Shown here piece after piece: positions 51,221 through 60,438 of a DNA stretch of 64,000 bases. Position 1 is the stretch's first letter. The number at the start of each line of letters is the position of its first letter. A program made the translations under genes and the position numbers. The stretch spans positions 2,170,001 through 2,234,000 of the forward strand of contig NZ_CP157390.1 of the NCBI RefSeq assembly GCF_040050925.1, given 5' to 3'. Under the pieces are notes generated by a model that was given only the letters and a program-made list of their open reading frames with translations, searched no databases and was not told where the DNA came from. Origin of the DNA: Leifsonia sp. NPDC080035 (lineage in GTDB: Bacteria; Actinomycetota; Actinomycetes; Actinomycetales; Microbacteriaceae).

Positions 51221-52264
51221 TCACTCCACGCCGCGCGCGCCCAGCTGACGGCGCGCCTCGTCGATCGTCGCCAGCGTCGAGACCGCTTCGTCGAGGGGAT
51301 GCAGCGGCGACTCCGTCCGTCCCTCGGCGACGAACCGCGCCAGCGCCGCCGCCTCATACGACATCCCCTGCCGGTACGGCCGGTTGTACGGGTCGCGCCA
51401 GTGCGCGGCAAGCGAGCCGTCAGCCGTGTGCAGCCGCAGTCCGCTCGGGCCCCAGAACGGGCTGTCCGTCTCGATCCGGCCGTTCGACCCGCAGATGGTC
51501 CCGAGCGACGGCGTGCCCGCCCTCAGCGTCGTGTTGAGCAGCGCCTGCGCTCCGCCCGGCGAGGTGAGCAGGAGGGACGCCTGCTCGTCGACACCGGTCG
51601 GGGCGAGCGAACCGGCGGCGACGACGCTCTCCGGCGCACCCAGCGCGAACGACGCCCAGGAGACCGTGTAGACGCCGAGGTCGAGCAGCGCGCCGCCCGC
51701 CAGGGCCGGATCCCAGAGTCGGCCGGCCGGGTCGAATGGCGCCCGCCCCCCAAAATCCGCCGTGACGAGAGCGATCTCGCCGAGTTCGCCGTCGTCCAAC
51801 AGCTGGCGGACGATGTCGGTCTGCGGCAGGTACCGCGTCCACATCGCCTCCATCGCGAAGACGCCGGCCCCCCGTGCCGCGTCCCGGATGCGCCGCGCCT
51901 GGTCTGCGGTCGCGGCCATCGGCTTCTCGATGAGGACGTGCTTGCCCGCGGCGATCGCGAGCAGCGCGTGCTCGAGGTGCTGGCTGTGCGGGGTCGCCAC
52001 GTAGACCACGTCCACCTCGGGGTCGCCGACCAGCGCCTCGTACGACGCGTGCGCGCGCTCGACGCCGTGCGCGGCGGCGAACGCGTCGGCGCGCTCGGCC
52101 GAGCGGGAGCCGCAGGCGACCATGCGCTGTCCCGTGTGGGCGTGCAGGGCGTCCGTGAAGTCGCCCGCGATCACTCCCGGCCCGAGCACCCCCCAGCGCA
52201 ACGAGGGAGCGTCGGCGGGGTCGGGATGGCGCGGGGCGGGCAGGACGCGTGAGGAGGCGGGCAT
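51221..52264 (-). CDS. Gfo/Idh/MocA family oxidoreductase
   Basis: A 347-residue NAD(P)-dependent sugar or inositol-type oxidoreductase. The Rossmann opening is LRWGVLGPGVIAGDFTDALH near residue 21-40. The signature EKPMAATADQARRI near 109 carries the conserved Lys of the EKP motif, and LLDLGVYTVSWASFALG near 185-201 the catalytic D-x3-Y. The protein is nearest to the dihydrodiol/xylose dehydrogenase type, but the substrate is unknown. I chose the ATG at 52264, with CAGACT 6 nt upstream (leaderless type); longer frames to 52531 read into the intergenic region. Confidence 0.85.
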   Translation of the reverse strand: MPASSRVLPAPRHPDPADAPSLRWGVLGPGVIAGDFTDALHAHTGQRMVACGSRSAERADAFAAAHGVERAHASYEALVGDPEVDVVYVATPHSQHLEHALLAIAAGKHVLIEKPMAATADQARRIRDAARGAGVFAMEAMWTRYLPQTDIVRQLLDDGELGEIALVTADFGGRAPFDPAGRLWDPALAGGALLDLGVYTVSWASFALGAPESVVAAGSLAPTGVDEQASLLLTSPGGAQALLNTTLRAGTPSLGTICGSNGRIETDSPFWGPSGLRLHTADGSLAAHWRDPYNRPYRQGMSYEAAALARFVAEGRTESPLHPLDEAVSTLATIDEARRQLGARGVE

Positions 52265-52586
52265 CTGCCCAGTCTGCACCGCGCATGGTGGGAGGGGCGA
52301 ACCCATTTGATGTTGACGAACCGGCTGGATACACCTAGTGTGTAAATATCTGAGATATAAATACCTCAGGTCGTCCTGGTGAATCGGACCGGCGCGCGGG
52401 GTCCCCCTGTATCCCCCCTTTCCCCGCGCGCCTTCCCGACTCGCGCCGACTCCCCCAGCGGCGACCCAGGAAACTCGTGCGTTCCACCTAGACGAGGCTG
52501 CCGACCCGCTGAGATCAGAGGTCTTCGTCACGGATTGTGCAGCCTCCCTTCCGCAGGGCGGTTCGGGGCCCTATTGAGTTGGGCGC
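52265..52586. other. Gene-free region upstream of the Rhs locus
   Basis: These 322 bases separate the oxidoreductase from the Rhs operon. The first third is AT-rich for this genome and holds a 13-base palindrome ATATCTGAGATAT (52346-52358), the kind of sequence seen at promoters of transferred genes. A long-armed hairpin follows: GGCGCGCGGGG (52391-52401) with CCCCGCGCGCC (52422-52432). Further down (52433-52586) I see no structure or frame. A leader RNA for the Rhs operon is plausible, but no riboswitch class is recognised. Confidence 0.5.
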
Positions 52587-53243
52587 GTGTCCATTGCCGA
52601 GCCTCGCGTCCTGACGCGCATCCTCTTCTCCGCTCTTCTCGTCACCGTCGCGCTGGTCGCCGCGGCGCCGGCCCAGGCCGCGCCCGGGGAATCCGCACCG
52701 TGCTCGGGTCAGCAGGATGTGTCGTCGTGCGACGCGGACGGCGACTCCATTCCGGACGAGGTGGAGCGGGTCGTCGCGGGGACGGCGACGGGAGCGACGG
52801 GCCGGGAGGAGACCGACGGCGACGGGGTGCCGGACTGGACCGAGGTCCTGGCGTGCGGGAGTGTCTCGTGCGCGTCCGCGACGAGGGACAGCGTGGGCGA
52901 CGGGATCCCGGACTACGCGCGGATCCTGACCTGCGGTTCGGCGACCTGCTACACGGACAACGCGGATGTGAACGGCAACGGGGTGCCGCGGTGGGCGTCC
53001 GTGGTGATCTGCGGCACGCTCTCGTGCGCCACCGGGCACGAGGACTACGACGGTGACGGCGTCTCGGACGCGGTCGAGCTGGCGGCGTGCGTGCTGCCCC
53101 GCTCGAACCTGGCGTCGACGGGCGCGTCGATCGCGATCTGGCTCTTGGTCGCGATCGCGGCCGGGCTGGTCGGCACGGGTGCGGTGCTGTACCGCAAGCG
53201 TGCGCTGTTCCAGGCGGCAGTCTCCACGGGCGCGGCCGCCTGA
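52587..53243 (+). CDS. Predicted LAXTG wall-anchored protein with calcium-type repeats
   Basis: A 218-residue exported protein. A signal peptide ends near APAQA (residue 31). The mature part has Asp-rich repeats of the thrombospondin type 3 kind (DADGDSIPDE, DGDGVPDW, DYDGDGVSD) alternating with Cys pairs, which probably bind calcium. The C-terminus is a sorting signal: LASTG near residue 175, a hydrophobic helix and the basic tail YRKR. LAXTG is the site for class E sortases. It is coupled to the Rhs gene by TGATG, which suggests it displays or retains the Rhs protein at the wall. It starts at GTG. Confidence 0.75.
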   Translation: MSIAEPRVLTRILFSALLVTVALVAAAPAQAAPGESAPCSGQQDVSSCDADGDSIPDEVERVVAGTATGATGREETDGDGVPDWTEVLACGSVSCASATRDSVGDGIPDYARILTCGSATCYTDNADVNGNGVPRWASVVICGTLSCATGHEDYDGDGVSDAVELAACVLPRSNLASTGASIAIWLLVAIAAGLVGTGAVLYRKRALFQAAVSTGAAA

Positions 53244-56200
53244 TGCGGGGGATGCGGGGGACGCGGGGGCGCCGGGGGCGGCGCAGGTCGGTTGCGCGCG
53301 GCTTCGTCGCAGGGGTCGTCGTCGCCGCGCTGACCGCGGTCGGGACCGTGGCCCCGGCGGACGCGTCGCCCCTTGCGGCGGCCGCGCGGACGGCGGCGGC
53401 GACGCTGGCGGAGGTGCGTGCCGCGTCGGCGGTACAGGATGCGCGGGTAGCGGAGCACACCAAGCGACCGAAGCCGGACGCGACGGGGACGATCGAGCCG
53501 GGCAAGAAGTCGAGCCTGTCGTCGAAGAAGCTGCGGGCGAAGGTCGAGTTCTCGGGTCATCAGGTGCGCTCGAAGCTGGCGGTCGACGTCGGGGCGACTG
53601 CGGAGGACGCGCTGGATGCGGCGCGGGCGGAGCAGCCCGGCGGCGGTGTGCCCGTGTCGGATCCGGTGGACGTGACGGCGACCGACGGCTCCGGTGACGA
53701 GATGACCCGGTTCCCGGCTGAGCAGGTGAACATCCGCGGCGGCGGCGCCGAGGGCCCGGTGGTGTCGGATGTGATCCCGGGCGTGACCATCGAGCTGACG
53801 CCGGATCCGGAGCTCGTGAAGGCGAACGGAATCGATCCCGACACGCTGCAGATCTACACACGCGAGGGAGCGGGCGACGCCTGGATGCTGCTGCCCTCGT
53901 ACTACGACGCGGACGCCGGGGTGGTGCGCGGCGAGTCCACGCACCTGTCGCAGTTCGTGGTGATCGGGAAGAAGTTCGTGCCGCCTCCCGGTCCGGTCAT
54001 CGTGCTGGACCCGGACAACGACGAAGGCCACGCAGAGACACCGGCGCCTCCCGTGACCGAGCTGGGCTACAACATCCAACTGGCCCAGCACGTGGCGTCG
54101 CGGTTGCAGACGGCGTGCCTGGCAACGGTGGCGATCACCCGTCAGGACCCCGCTGTGCCGTACATCAGCAGGGAGACGCGCGCCGGGATCATCGCCGCCG
54201 CGCACCCGACCGTGACCCTCGGCATCGGCTTCAACACCTGGGAGGGCGTCGCCTGGGGCGGCGAACACCCGGAGCAGGGCGGCAGTCAGGTGTACTCACG
54301 CGGCGGTGCTCCGGACAACGCCGTGTCGGACTCCCTGGTCGGCAACCTCCCGACGTACACGGGCCGGCCGGCGGCGAACATGGGTAACAACGGCAATTTC
54401 CCCGGCGACGAGTTCGCGGGCACGCCGAACGCCTTCACGCACCTCGAGGCGCTGTACATCGACAACAACTACGACCGGGCCTTCATCGACAACGGCGGGA
54501 TGCCGCACCTCGCGGACGGCGTCTTCACCGGCCTCGGCAAGTACCTTCAGTCGCAGGGCTTCGACTGCACCGACCCGGTGACCGGCGGCTGGCCGGCCCC
54601 GCCTTCGGCCGCGGACCTCCAGCGCTGGCGCATGCTCGGCCTGCAGAACTACCTGACCTACGGAGGCGAGCCGTTCTCGTTCTCGACCGGCAACCTGGTG
54701 GAGCAGGAGAAGCTGTTCACACTGCCGGGCCAGGGAGGCTCCGAGACGGAGCTGACGCTGTTCTACAACTCACAGGATGGCCGGCTGTCGCGGGTGGGCG
54801 CAGGATGGTCATTCGCGCTGGGCGCGCGGGCGCAGCGGTTCGACGACGGCTCGGTGATGGTTGTGCGCGGAGACGGCGCCTCGTTCGTTTTCCGCGGCGA
54901 CGGGCACGGCGGTTATGCAACGACCGATGCGGGTGTGCACCAGACACTGTCGGAGGCCGGGTCCGGGAGGCTGAAGCTGACGGACGTGTCTGGCGAGAGC
55001 TGGGTGTTCGACGCCTCCGACATCGAGGGCATCGGTAACCTGACCTCCTACACGGACGCGCAGGGCCACACGATGACCCTGTCCTACGGGGCCGCGAACC
55101 CGGACGTGAACCAGTTCTACCCGCTCGCCTCGATCACCGACTCGGCCGGGCAGAGAATCCAGGTGATCAGCGACGCCCAGGGTCGCATCACCGGCTTCAT
55201 CCGCCCCGGCGGCGACCGGTGGACGCTCGCCTACGACGGCGCGGGCAACCTCACGACGATCACGCTGCCCGACGGGCGCAGGCACGCGTTCACGTACGAC
55301 GGCGCGCACCGGTTGCTGACCGGCACCGACGCCACAGGAGCCACCTACCTGAAGAACGAGTACGACTCCGCGGGACGCGTTGTGAAGCAGTGGGATGTGG
55401 AGGGCAACCAGCGCAGCCTGGACTACTCCACGGCCGGGCAGACCACCTATACCGACAACCTGGGCCGGAAGAGCGTGTACTCCTTCGACGCCTCGCACAG
55501 GATCACGAAGGTGCAGCATCCCGACGGCACGACCGCGTCGTTCACGTACGACGCGAGCAACAACATCCTGAGCTCCACCGACGAGAACGACGCGAAGACC
55601 GCGTACGTGTACGACACGTCCGGCAACATCACCCAGGAGACCGCATCCGACGGCGCGGTCACGCTGTACACGTACACTCCTACCGGACTCGTGGCGACGA
55701 AGACCGACCACGGCGGAGCCGACGGCGCGGTGCGGACATGGGCCTACGACTACGACGCCGCCGGGCGCCTGACCGCCATCCACCAGCCGGACGGGACCAC
55801 GATCGCGCACAGCTACGACGCTGCCGGCAACCTAACCGCGAGCACGCAGCCCTCCGGCGCGCGGACGACCTACGCCTACGACGCCGCCGGGCATCTCACC
55901 TCCTCGACGGATCCGATCGGGCGCACGACCACGTACGCCTACGACGCGGCGGGACGGATGGTGTGGCAGACCGATCCGGGCGGCAACACGACGAGCTACT
56001 CCTGGGACTCCGGGGACCGCATGGTGAAGGTCGTCGACGCTGCGGGTGGCGTGTTCGCGTACGGCTGGGAGCCCAACGATCACCTCGCCTCCGCCACCGA
56101 CCCGACCGGAGCGATGACCAGCTACTCCTGGGACGCGATGTTCCACCTGACCTCGTCCACGTCCCCCACGGGCAGGGTGACCCGCTACGGGTACACCGCC

Positions 56201-59200
56201 GAAGATGCGCTGGCGACGACGACGGACCCGCTCGGCGCGGTCACCGCGAACACGATGGACGAGCAGGATCGGGTGGTGAAGACCACCGACCCGAACGGCG
56301 GGGAGTGGTCGTACGTCTACGACGGTGTCGGCAACCCGATCTCCACGACCTCCCCGTCCGGCTCGAAGACCGTCAACGTCTACGACGCGGCCGGCAACCT
56401 CACCTCCAGCGTGGATGCGACCGGCGCCGAGACCACGTACACCTACGACGCCGTCGGCCGGCTGCTCTCCCAGACCGACCCGGACGGCGTCACCAGTACC
56501 TACGGCTACGACGTGATGGACCGGATCGCCTCGGTCACCGATGGGGCGGGGAAGGCCACCACGTTCGGATACGACATGGACGGCAACCTGACCAGCGTGA
56601 TCGACCGTCAGGGCAACCCGTGGACGTACACGTATGACGCAGCGGGTCAGGTGCTGACCGTCACGAGTCCGGAGTGCGCGACCACCACATACGGTTACGA
56701 CGCCGATGGCAACCTCGTCAGCACGACGGATGCGCCGGGGCGCACGACGACGAGCACGTACAACGCGCTGGACCTGCTGGCGTCCTCCACGGATGCGGCG
56801 GGGAACACGACCGGCTACACGTACGACGGCAACGGCCGCACCGCCACCGTGACGGATGCGAACGGGCACACGACCACGTACACGTACGACCCGGACGGCA
56901 ACCAGGCCACCGCGACCGATGCGCTCGGCGCGGTCACGACGTATGGCTGGGATGCGGCGGCCAACCAGACGTCCCTGACCGATCCGGAGGGTCACGTCAC
57001 CCGGTACGGGTACGACCCCGCCGGGCAGCTCATCCAGGTGATCGAGGGCTATCAGACGGACGCGAAGCCGTCCTCGGCCGTCAATGTCACCTCCCGCTAC
57101 GGCTACGACCCGGATGGGAACCTGACCGGTGTGACCGACCCGAACGGCCACATCACCACCTACACCGTGGATGCCGTCGGCCGGACGACCCGCGAGGTCG
57201 GGCCGACGGGCGTCGCGACGTCGTGGGCGTACACGCCGGCCGGGCGGCTGTCGCTGTCGACCACCGGCACCGGGGCCACGACGAGGTACGCGTACGACGA
57301 GCGCGGTGACCTGGCGACCCAGAAGGTGGCCGGTGGGACCGCGTCCTTCGAGTACGACGCGAATCAGCAGCTGATCGCGATGACCGACCCGACGGGTGTG
57401 TCCGGCTGGGTGTACGACAAGGACGGCCGCACCACCACCCAGATCGACCAGCAGGGCGGCCACCTGTCCACCTCGTACGACGCCGCGTCGCAGGTCACCG
57501 GGATGCGGCTCCCGACCGGTCAGGCGATCGACTACACGTACGACAAGGCGGGGCAGGTGACCTCGCAGTCCTCCCCGTGGGGTTCATTGAAGTACGGGTG
57601 GGATCCGGTGGGGAACCTGACGACGATGTCGCGGTCCTCCGGGGTGACGTCTGCGTTCGAGTACGACGCGGACAACCGGGTCACCTCGGTGCTGCACCAG
57701 ACCCCGCAGGCGCCCGCATCGGCCCCGACGCCGACGCCGACCCCGGTGGCGTATGCCGCGGGGGAGGCGACCGCGGACAAGTGCGCGACGGTCGCCGGCT
57801 ACCTCGCGGATCGGACCACTCCGGGTGCCGGGTTCAACAACCTGTGCCGGCACACCGACGCCTACCTCGGCGACCGCACCCTCCCGACCCCGGCGAACCC
57901 GGTGGAGGACGGTGGTTCCCTCGGTTACGCCTACGAGTACGACAAGGACGGCAACCTCGCCGAGTCGACCCGGACGATCACGGCGGCCCCGGAGGCGACG
58001 GGTGTGGTGACCCCGATCCCGTCCCCGACCACCCCGGACAACACCTTCACGCGTCTGGCTGGGATCCGTGCCGCGACGAGCGTGTCCATCGTCGACTACA
58101 GCTACGACGGGTTGGACCGGCTGGCCAGTTCAACGACGAGTGCGGGTGAGAGGAACGTCTACGGGTATGACGCCGCGGGCAACCGGACCGGGTGGACACG
58201 GACCGGTTCCTCCGGCGGGAACTTCACCCAGACGGCCACGTTCAACGACGCGAACGAGCTGACGCGGACCACGACGTCGGGTTCGGGCCGTGGGGTCTCG
58301 GCTGGCATCGCGACGTACGGCTATGACGGAGCGGGGAACCGCACGACGCAGTCGGTGGCCGGTGTCGGCACCCAGTACGCGTACAACGCGTCCGGTCAGA
58401 CGGCGTCGGTGTCTCGGGATGGCCGCACAACCTCGTACGCGTATGACGGTCTGGGCCGCCAAGCATCCAGCACCGACACCACTCGTTACGGGTCGGAGAC
58501 CACGAAGAACACGTACGACGGGACCGCGTTGACCCAGTCGACCTCGTCGACGCAGGGCACGACCACGCTGGTGCGGGATGCGGCCGGTTCCCTGGCTTCG
58601 CACGTCTCGGACACCGGCGAGGCCACCTGGGACCTGCTGGACGGCCTCGCCTCCACGATCGCCGGCGGCACCGGTGCCTCGATCACCCAGCTGGCCTCCT
58701 ACGACGACTGGGGCGCCCAGACCTTCGAGACAACCGGTTGGGATGCCCCGGAGAACTACACCGGCCACGCCCAGGACCCAACCCAGGACCTGATCCACAC
58801 CTACGCCCGCACCTACGACCCGGCCACCGGCACCTGGACCACCCCGGACACCTGGGCCGGCCTACTGACGCAGCCGAAGTCGCTGGCCCGCTACCAGTAC
58901 GTGCACAACAACCCGACCACCTACCTGGATCCGGACGGACACATTTGCGCGGCACGCAACTCCACCGACGCGCTCCCGCTCGGCTGCGGCGCACCACCCG
59001 TGAAGGCACGCGACGACGTGAAGATGCCTCCGAAACCGTCTACCCCGATCAGCGACCCCATTTACGGCGGAGGCTACATCCACGCAGGTCCGAACAAGCC
59101 ACAGGCCGACGGCCCCAACAGCAAGAACGACGAGAGCGACCGGCATGATTGTCCCGCTGGGCAGACGTTGTATGCCAGTAGCTACACCAACTCCAGTTGC

Positions 59201-59554
59201 GTTTCCAATGATGCCCTCAAGCAGCAGGCCGCAAACTGGGGCACGTTCTTTGATGTGCTCGGCTGGATCGGCGCGGCTGCGGGCCTGCTCTCGTGGATTC
59301 CAGGCATGCAGTGGCTCGCACCGATCGCAATGATTGCGAGTCTGGCCAGCACAATCTACAACTGCATCAACGGTGGAGTTCGGCTCACTGGTTGCGTTGT
59401 CGGAATCCTCACGACTGTTATTCCAGGCTTGGGCGGCGCCGCGGGCGCAGTCCTTCGAGGGCGGCTATCCGCCTGGCTCTCCGAAGTGATCAAGGACGCT
59501 GTCCGGGCTTTGGGTTTGTCCGGCAGCATCGTGGGTGTGGCAGAGGGTTGGTGA
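53243..59554 (+). CDS. Secreted Rhs/YD-repeat polymorphic toxin (tip A)
   Basis: A 2103-residue exported protein. An Arg-rich signal peptide ends near residue 42. Residues 250-440 resemble an amidase_3 domain: VLDPDNDEGH, then TELGYN, TRQDP and R..AGIIAAAHPTV. The second zinc His is not seen (GFNTW there). From about 465 a DUF6531-like start (GEPFSFSTGNLV) leads into dozens of YD repeats to about 1830, then the Rhs core (NNPTTYLDPDGH). The variable tip (about 1917-2103) contains two or three hydrophobic stretches (AAAGLLSWIPGMQWLAPIA and following), like a pore former. The YD shell should wrap the tip until release at the DPDG site. The gene overlaps an immunity-like gene at its stop. Confidence 0.87.
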   Translation: MRGMRGTRGRRGRRRSVARGFVAGVVVAALTAVGTVAPADASPLAAAARTAAATLAEVRAASAVQDARVAEHTKRPKPDATGTIEPGKKSSLSSKKLRAKVEFSGHQVRSKLAVDVGATAEDALDAARAEQPGGGVPVSDPVDVTATDGSGDEMTRFPAEQVNIRGGGAEGPVVSDVIPGVTIELTPDPELVKANGIDPDTLQIYTREGAGDAWMLLPSYYDADAGVVRGESTHLSQFVVIGKKFVPPPGPVIVLDPDNDEGHAETPAPPVTELGYNIQLAQHVASRLQTACLATVAITRQDPAVPYISRETRAGIIAAAHPTVTLGIGFNTWEGVAWGGEHPEQGGSQVYSRGGAPDNAVSDSLVGNLPTYTGRPAANMGNNGNFPGDEFAGTPNAFTHLEALYIDNNYDRAFIDNGGMPHLADGVFTGLGKYLQSQGFDCTDPVTGGWPAPPSAADLQRWRMLGLQNYLTYGGEPFSFSTGNLVEQEKLFTLPGQGGSETELTLFYNSQDGRLSRVGAGWSFALGARAQRFDDGSVMVVRGDGASFVFRGDGHGGYATTDAGVHQTLSEAGSGRLKLTDVSGESWVFDASDIEGIGNLTSYTDAQGHTMTLSYGAANPDVNQFYPLASITDSAGQRIQVISDAQGRITGFIRPGGDRWTLAYDGAGNLTTITLPDGRRHAFTYDGAHRLLTGTDATGATYLKNEYDSAGRVVKQWDVEGNQRSLDYSTAGQTTYTDNLGRKSVYSFDASHRITKVQHPDGTTASFTYDASNNILSSTDENDAKTAYVYDTSGNITQETASDGAVTLYTYTPTGLVATKTDHGGADGAVRTWAYDYDAAGRLTAIHQPDGTTIAHSYDAAGNLTASTQPSGARTTYAYDAAGHLTSSTDPIGRTTTYAYDAAGRMVWQTDPGGNTTSYSWDSGDRMVKVVDAAGGVFAYGWEPNDHLASATDPTGAMTSYSWDAMFHLTSSTSPTGRVTRYGYTAEDALATTTDPLGAVTANTMDEQDRVVKTTDPNGGEWSYVYDGVGNPISTTSPSGSKTVNVYDAAGNLTSSVDATGAETTYTYDAVGRLLSQTDPDGVTSTYGYDVMDRIASVTDGAGKATTFGYDMDGNLTSVIDRQGNPWTYTYDAAGQVLTVTSPECATTTYGYDADGNLVSTTDAPGRTTTSTYNALDLLASSTDAAGNTTGYTYDGNGRTATVTDANGHTTTYTYDPDGNQATATDALGAVTTYGWDAAANQTSLTDPEGHVTRYGYDPAGQLIQVIEGYQTDAKPSSAVNVTSRYGYDPDGNLTGVTDPNGHITTYTVDAVGRTTREVGPTGVATSWAYTPAGRLSLSTTGTGATTRYAYDERGDLATQKVAGGTASFEYDANQQLIAMTDPTGVSGWVYDKDGRTTTQIDQQGGHLSTSYDAASQVTGMRLPTGQAIDYTYDKAGQVTSQSSPWGSLKYGWDPVGNLTTMSRSSGVTSAFEYDADNRVTSVLHQTPQAPASAPTPTPTPVAYAAGEATADKCATVAGYLADRTTPGAGFNNLCRHTDAYLGDRTLPTPANPVEDGGSLGYAYEYDKDGNLAESTRTITAAPEATGVVTPIPSPTTPDNTFTRLAGIRAATSVSIVDYSYDGLDRLASSTTSAGERNVYGYDAAGNRTGWTRTGSSGGNFTQTATFNDANELTRTTTSGSGRGVSAGIATYGYDGAGNRTTQSVAGVGTQYAYNASGQTASVSRDGRTTSYAYDGLGRQASSTDTTRYGSETTKNTYDGTALTQSTSSTQGTTTLVRDAAGSLASHVSDTGEATWDLLDGLASTIAGGTGASITQLASYDDWGAQTFETTGWDAPENYTGHAQDPTQDLIHTYARTYDPATGTWTTPDTWAGLLTQPKSLARYQYVHNNPTTYLDPDGHICAARNSTDALPLGCGAPPVKARDDVKMPPKPSTPISDPIYGGGYIHAGPNKPQADGPNSKNDESDRHDCPAGQTLYASSYTNSSCVSNDALKQQAANWGTFFDVLGWIGAAAGLLSWIPGMQWLAPIAMIASLASTIYNCINGGVRLTGCVVGILTTVIPGLGGAAGAVLRGRLSAWLSEVIKDAVRALGLSGSIVGVAEGW
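58165..58990 (+). repeat. Direct repeat of Rhs core, full-length copy
   Basis: The end of the YD region and the Rhs core are repeated at 60474-61169 with high identity. The downstream copy lacks 58226-58357 (132 bases, 44 codons, in frame). Similarity stops abruptly after the codons for LPLGCGA, where the variable tip begins. Confidence 0.85.
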
Positions 59555-60024
59555 CGACGATGGCGCCTCGGCGTGACGGGACGGAACTCGCAATGGGCGA
59601 TGGGGCATCGCGTGAGGAGTGGGAGCAGCGCGACCTGATCTCCGGTCGTTCAGCATTCGAATGGGCCCGGGTTGGCGTCCTTGGCTTGGTCACCGCTGCA
59701 GCGGGCGGGCTGGGTGCTGCTATCTGTGCTGTCACGATCGTTGCAGCGAACCAGGCCATCGACGCGGTCACCATTGCTTGTCTCACGACCTTCTTGATTG
59801 GCAGTGTGGTCCTCTTGATCAGTTCGAGGCAGATGAAGCGTAAAGAACGTCTAGAGCTGGCCGCGGGATATACGACTCTGATGCAGGGACACTATGACGT
59901 TGAGCGCAGGCACTCGCCGACCGGAGTCGTTGTTCGTGGTGCTGGTCAGCAGGCCCTGAACCGTGTTCAAGAACGCGAAGCAAAGCAGCGCGTGCAGGAA
60001 TACCTTCAACGTTCAGGCCGATGA
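59551..60024 (+). CDS. Putative immunity protein A (two-helix membrane protein)
   Basis: A 157-residue protein with a hydrophilic N-terminus, two helices (about residues 48-68 and 73-95) and a soluble C-terminal domain with AAGYTT, VERRHS and GVVVRGAG. The GTG overlaps the TGA of the Rhs gene (GTGA); an ATG at 59560 is the alternative. The position directly after the variable tip is the usual place of an immunity gene. A clear paralogue lies at 62188 behind a second copy of the same tip, which strongly supports pairing with tip A. As both tip and partner are membrane proteins, protection is probably in the membrane. Confidence 0.72.
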   Translation: MTTMAPRRDGTELAMGDGASREEWEQRDLISGRSAFEWARVGVLGLVTAAAGGLGAAICAVTIVAANQAIDAVTIACLTTFLIGSVVLLISSRQMKRKERLELAAGYTTLMQGHYDVERRHSPTGVVVRGAGQQALNRVQEREAKQRVQEYLQRSGR

Positions 60025-60192
60025 ACCAGTTCATCCCAACTACGCCACGCCATAAGGACCTACGGTTCGTTTGGAGCATTCGTCGAATACACCAGAGAGC
60101 TCGCCGGAACGGACGCAGGGGAAGCGGTGCAGCGTACGGCGCTGCTCTCGGCTGCAACGGCGCCATCGTATGGATCTGGTGAGCGCGAATGA
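60025..60192 (+). pseudogene. Remnant of a displaced toxin tip
   Basis: This short stretch has a frame ending at 60192 (YGSFGAFVEYTRELAG, then AATAPSYGSGERE and stop) without a start or Rhs core. Its stop overlaps the ATG of the next small gene as ATGA, the same junction seen at real tip/immunity pairs here. It is best read as the last piece of a third toxin tip whose upstream part was lost. No full domain is left to identify. Confidence 0.4.
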
Positions 60193-60437
60193 GTAATGCA
60201 GAAATCGGCCTTAGCATTTCCACACTCGTGCTAACGACGCTGGGAATTGTCCATATCGTGTTCCGGCGTCGAATAACCGAGCGTGACGCACAACGAATCC
60301 GAGCATTGGGACGCCACACAGAGCCGTTCATCCGCGCCTCGACACCACGTCGGGTACTCATTGTCGGGGTGCTGACGGTCGCCGGTGGTCTGGTCAGTGG
60401 AGTCAACCTATTACTGCTTCTAACTAGCCAGTCGTAG
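60189..60437 (+). CDS. Small membrane protein, putative immunity protein
   Basis: An 82-residue protein with two helices (residues 5-24 and 56-78) joined by a basic loop (FRRRITERDAQRI). It starts at an ATG overlapping the stop of the toxin remnant. It is probably the partner of that lost toxin and may still work as an orphan immunity gene. Codon choice is less GC-rich than in the Rhs core. Confidence 0.55.
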   Translation: MSNAEIGLSISTLVLTTLGIVHIVFRRRITERDAQRIRALGRHTEPFIRASTPRRVLIVGVLTVAGGLVSGVNLLLLLTSQS

Positions 60438-60438
60438 C

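Noticed and set aside
52391..52432. Possible riboswitch upstream of the Rhs operon
   Set aside because: Only one long GC hairpin is visible. I could not match the conserved bases of cyclic-di-AMP, cyclic-di-GMP or other known classes.
55832..57463. Long minus-strand frame across the Rhs repeats
   Set aside because: It is created by the regular YD-repeat codons on the other strand and carries no signal, domain or ribosome site.
60021..60182. Short frame starting MNQFIPTTPRHKD
   Set aside because: It has no coding look, and the alternative frame ending at 60192 makes the ATGA junction with the next gene.
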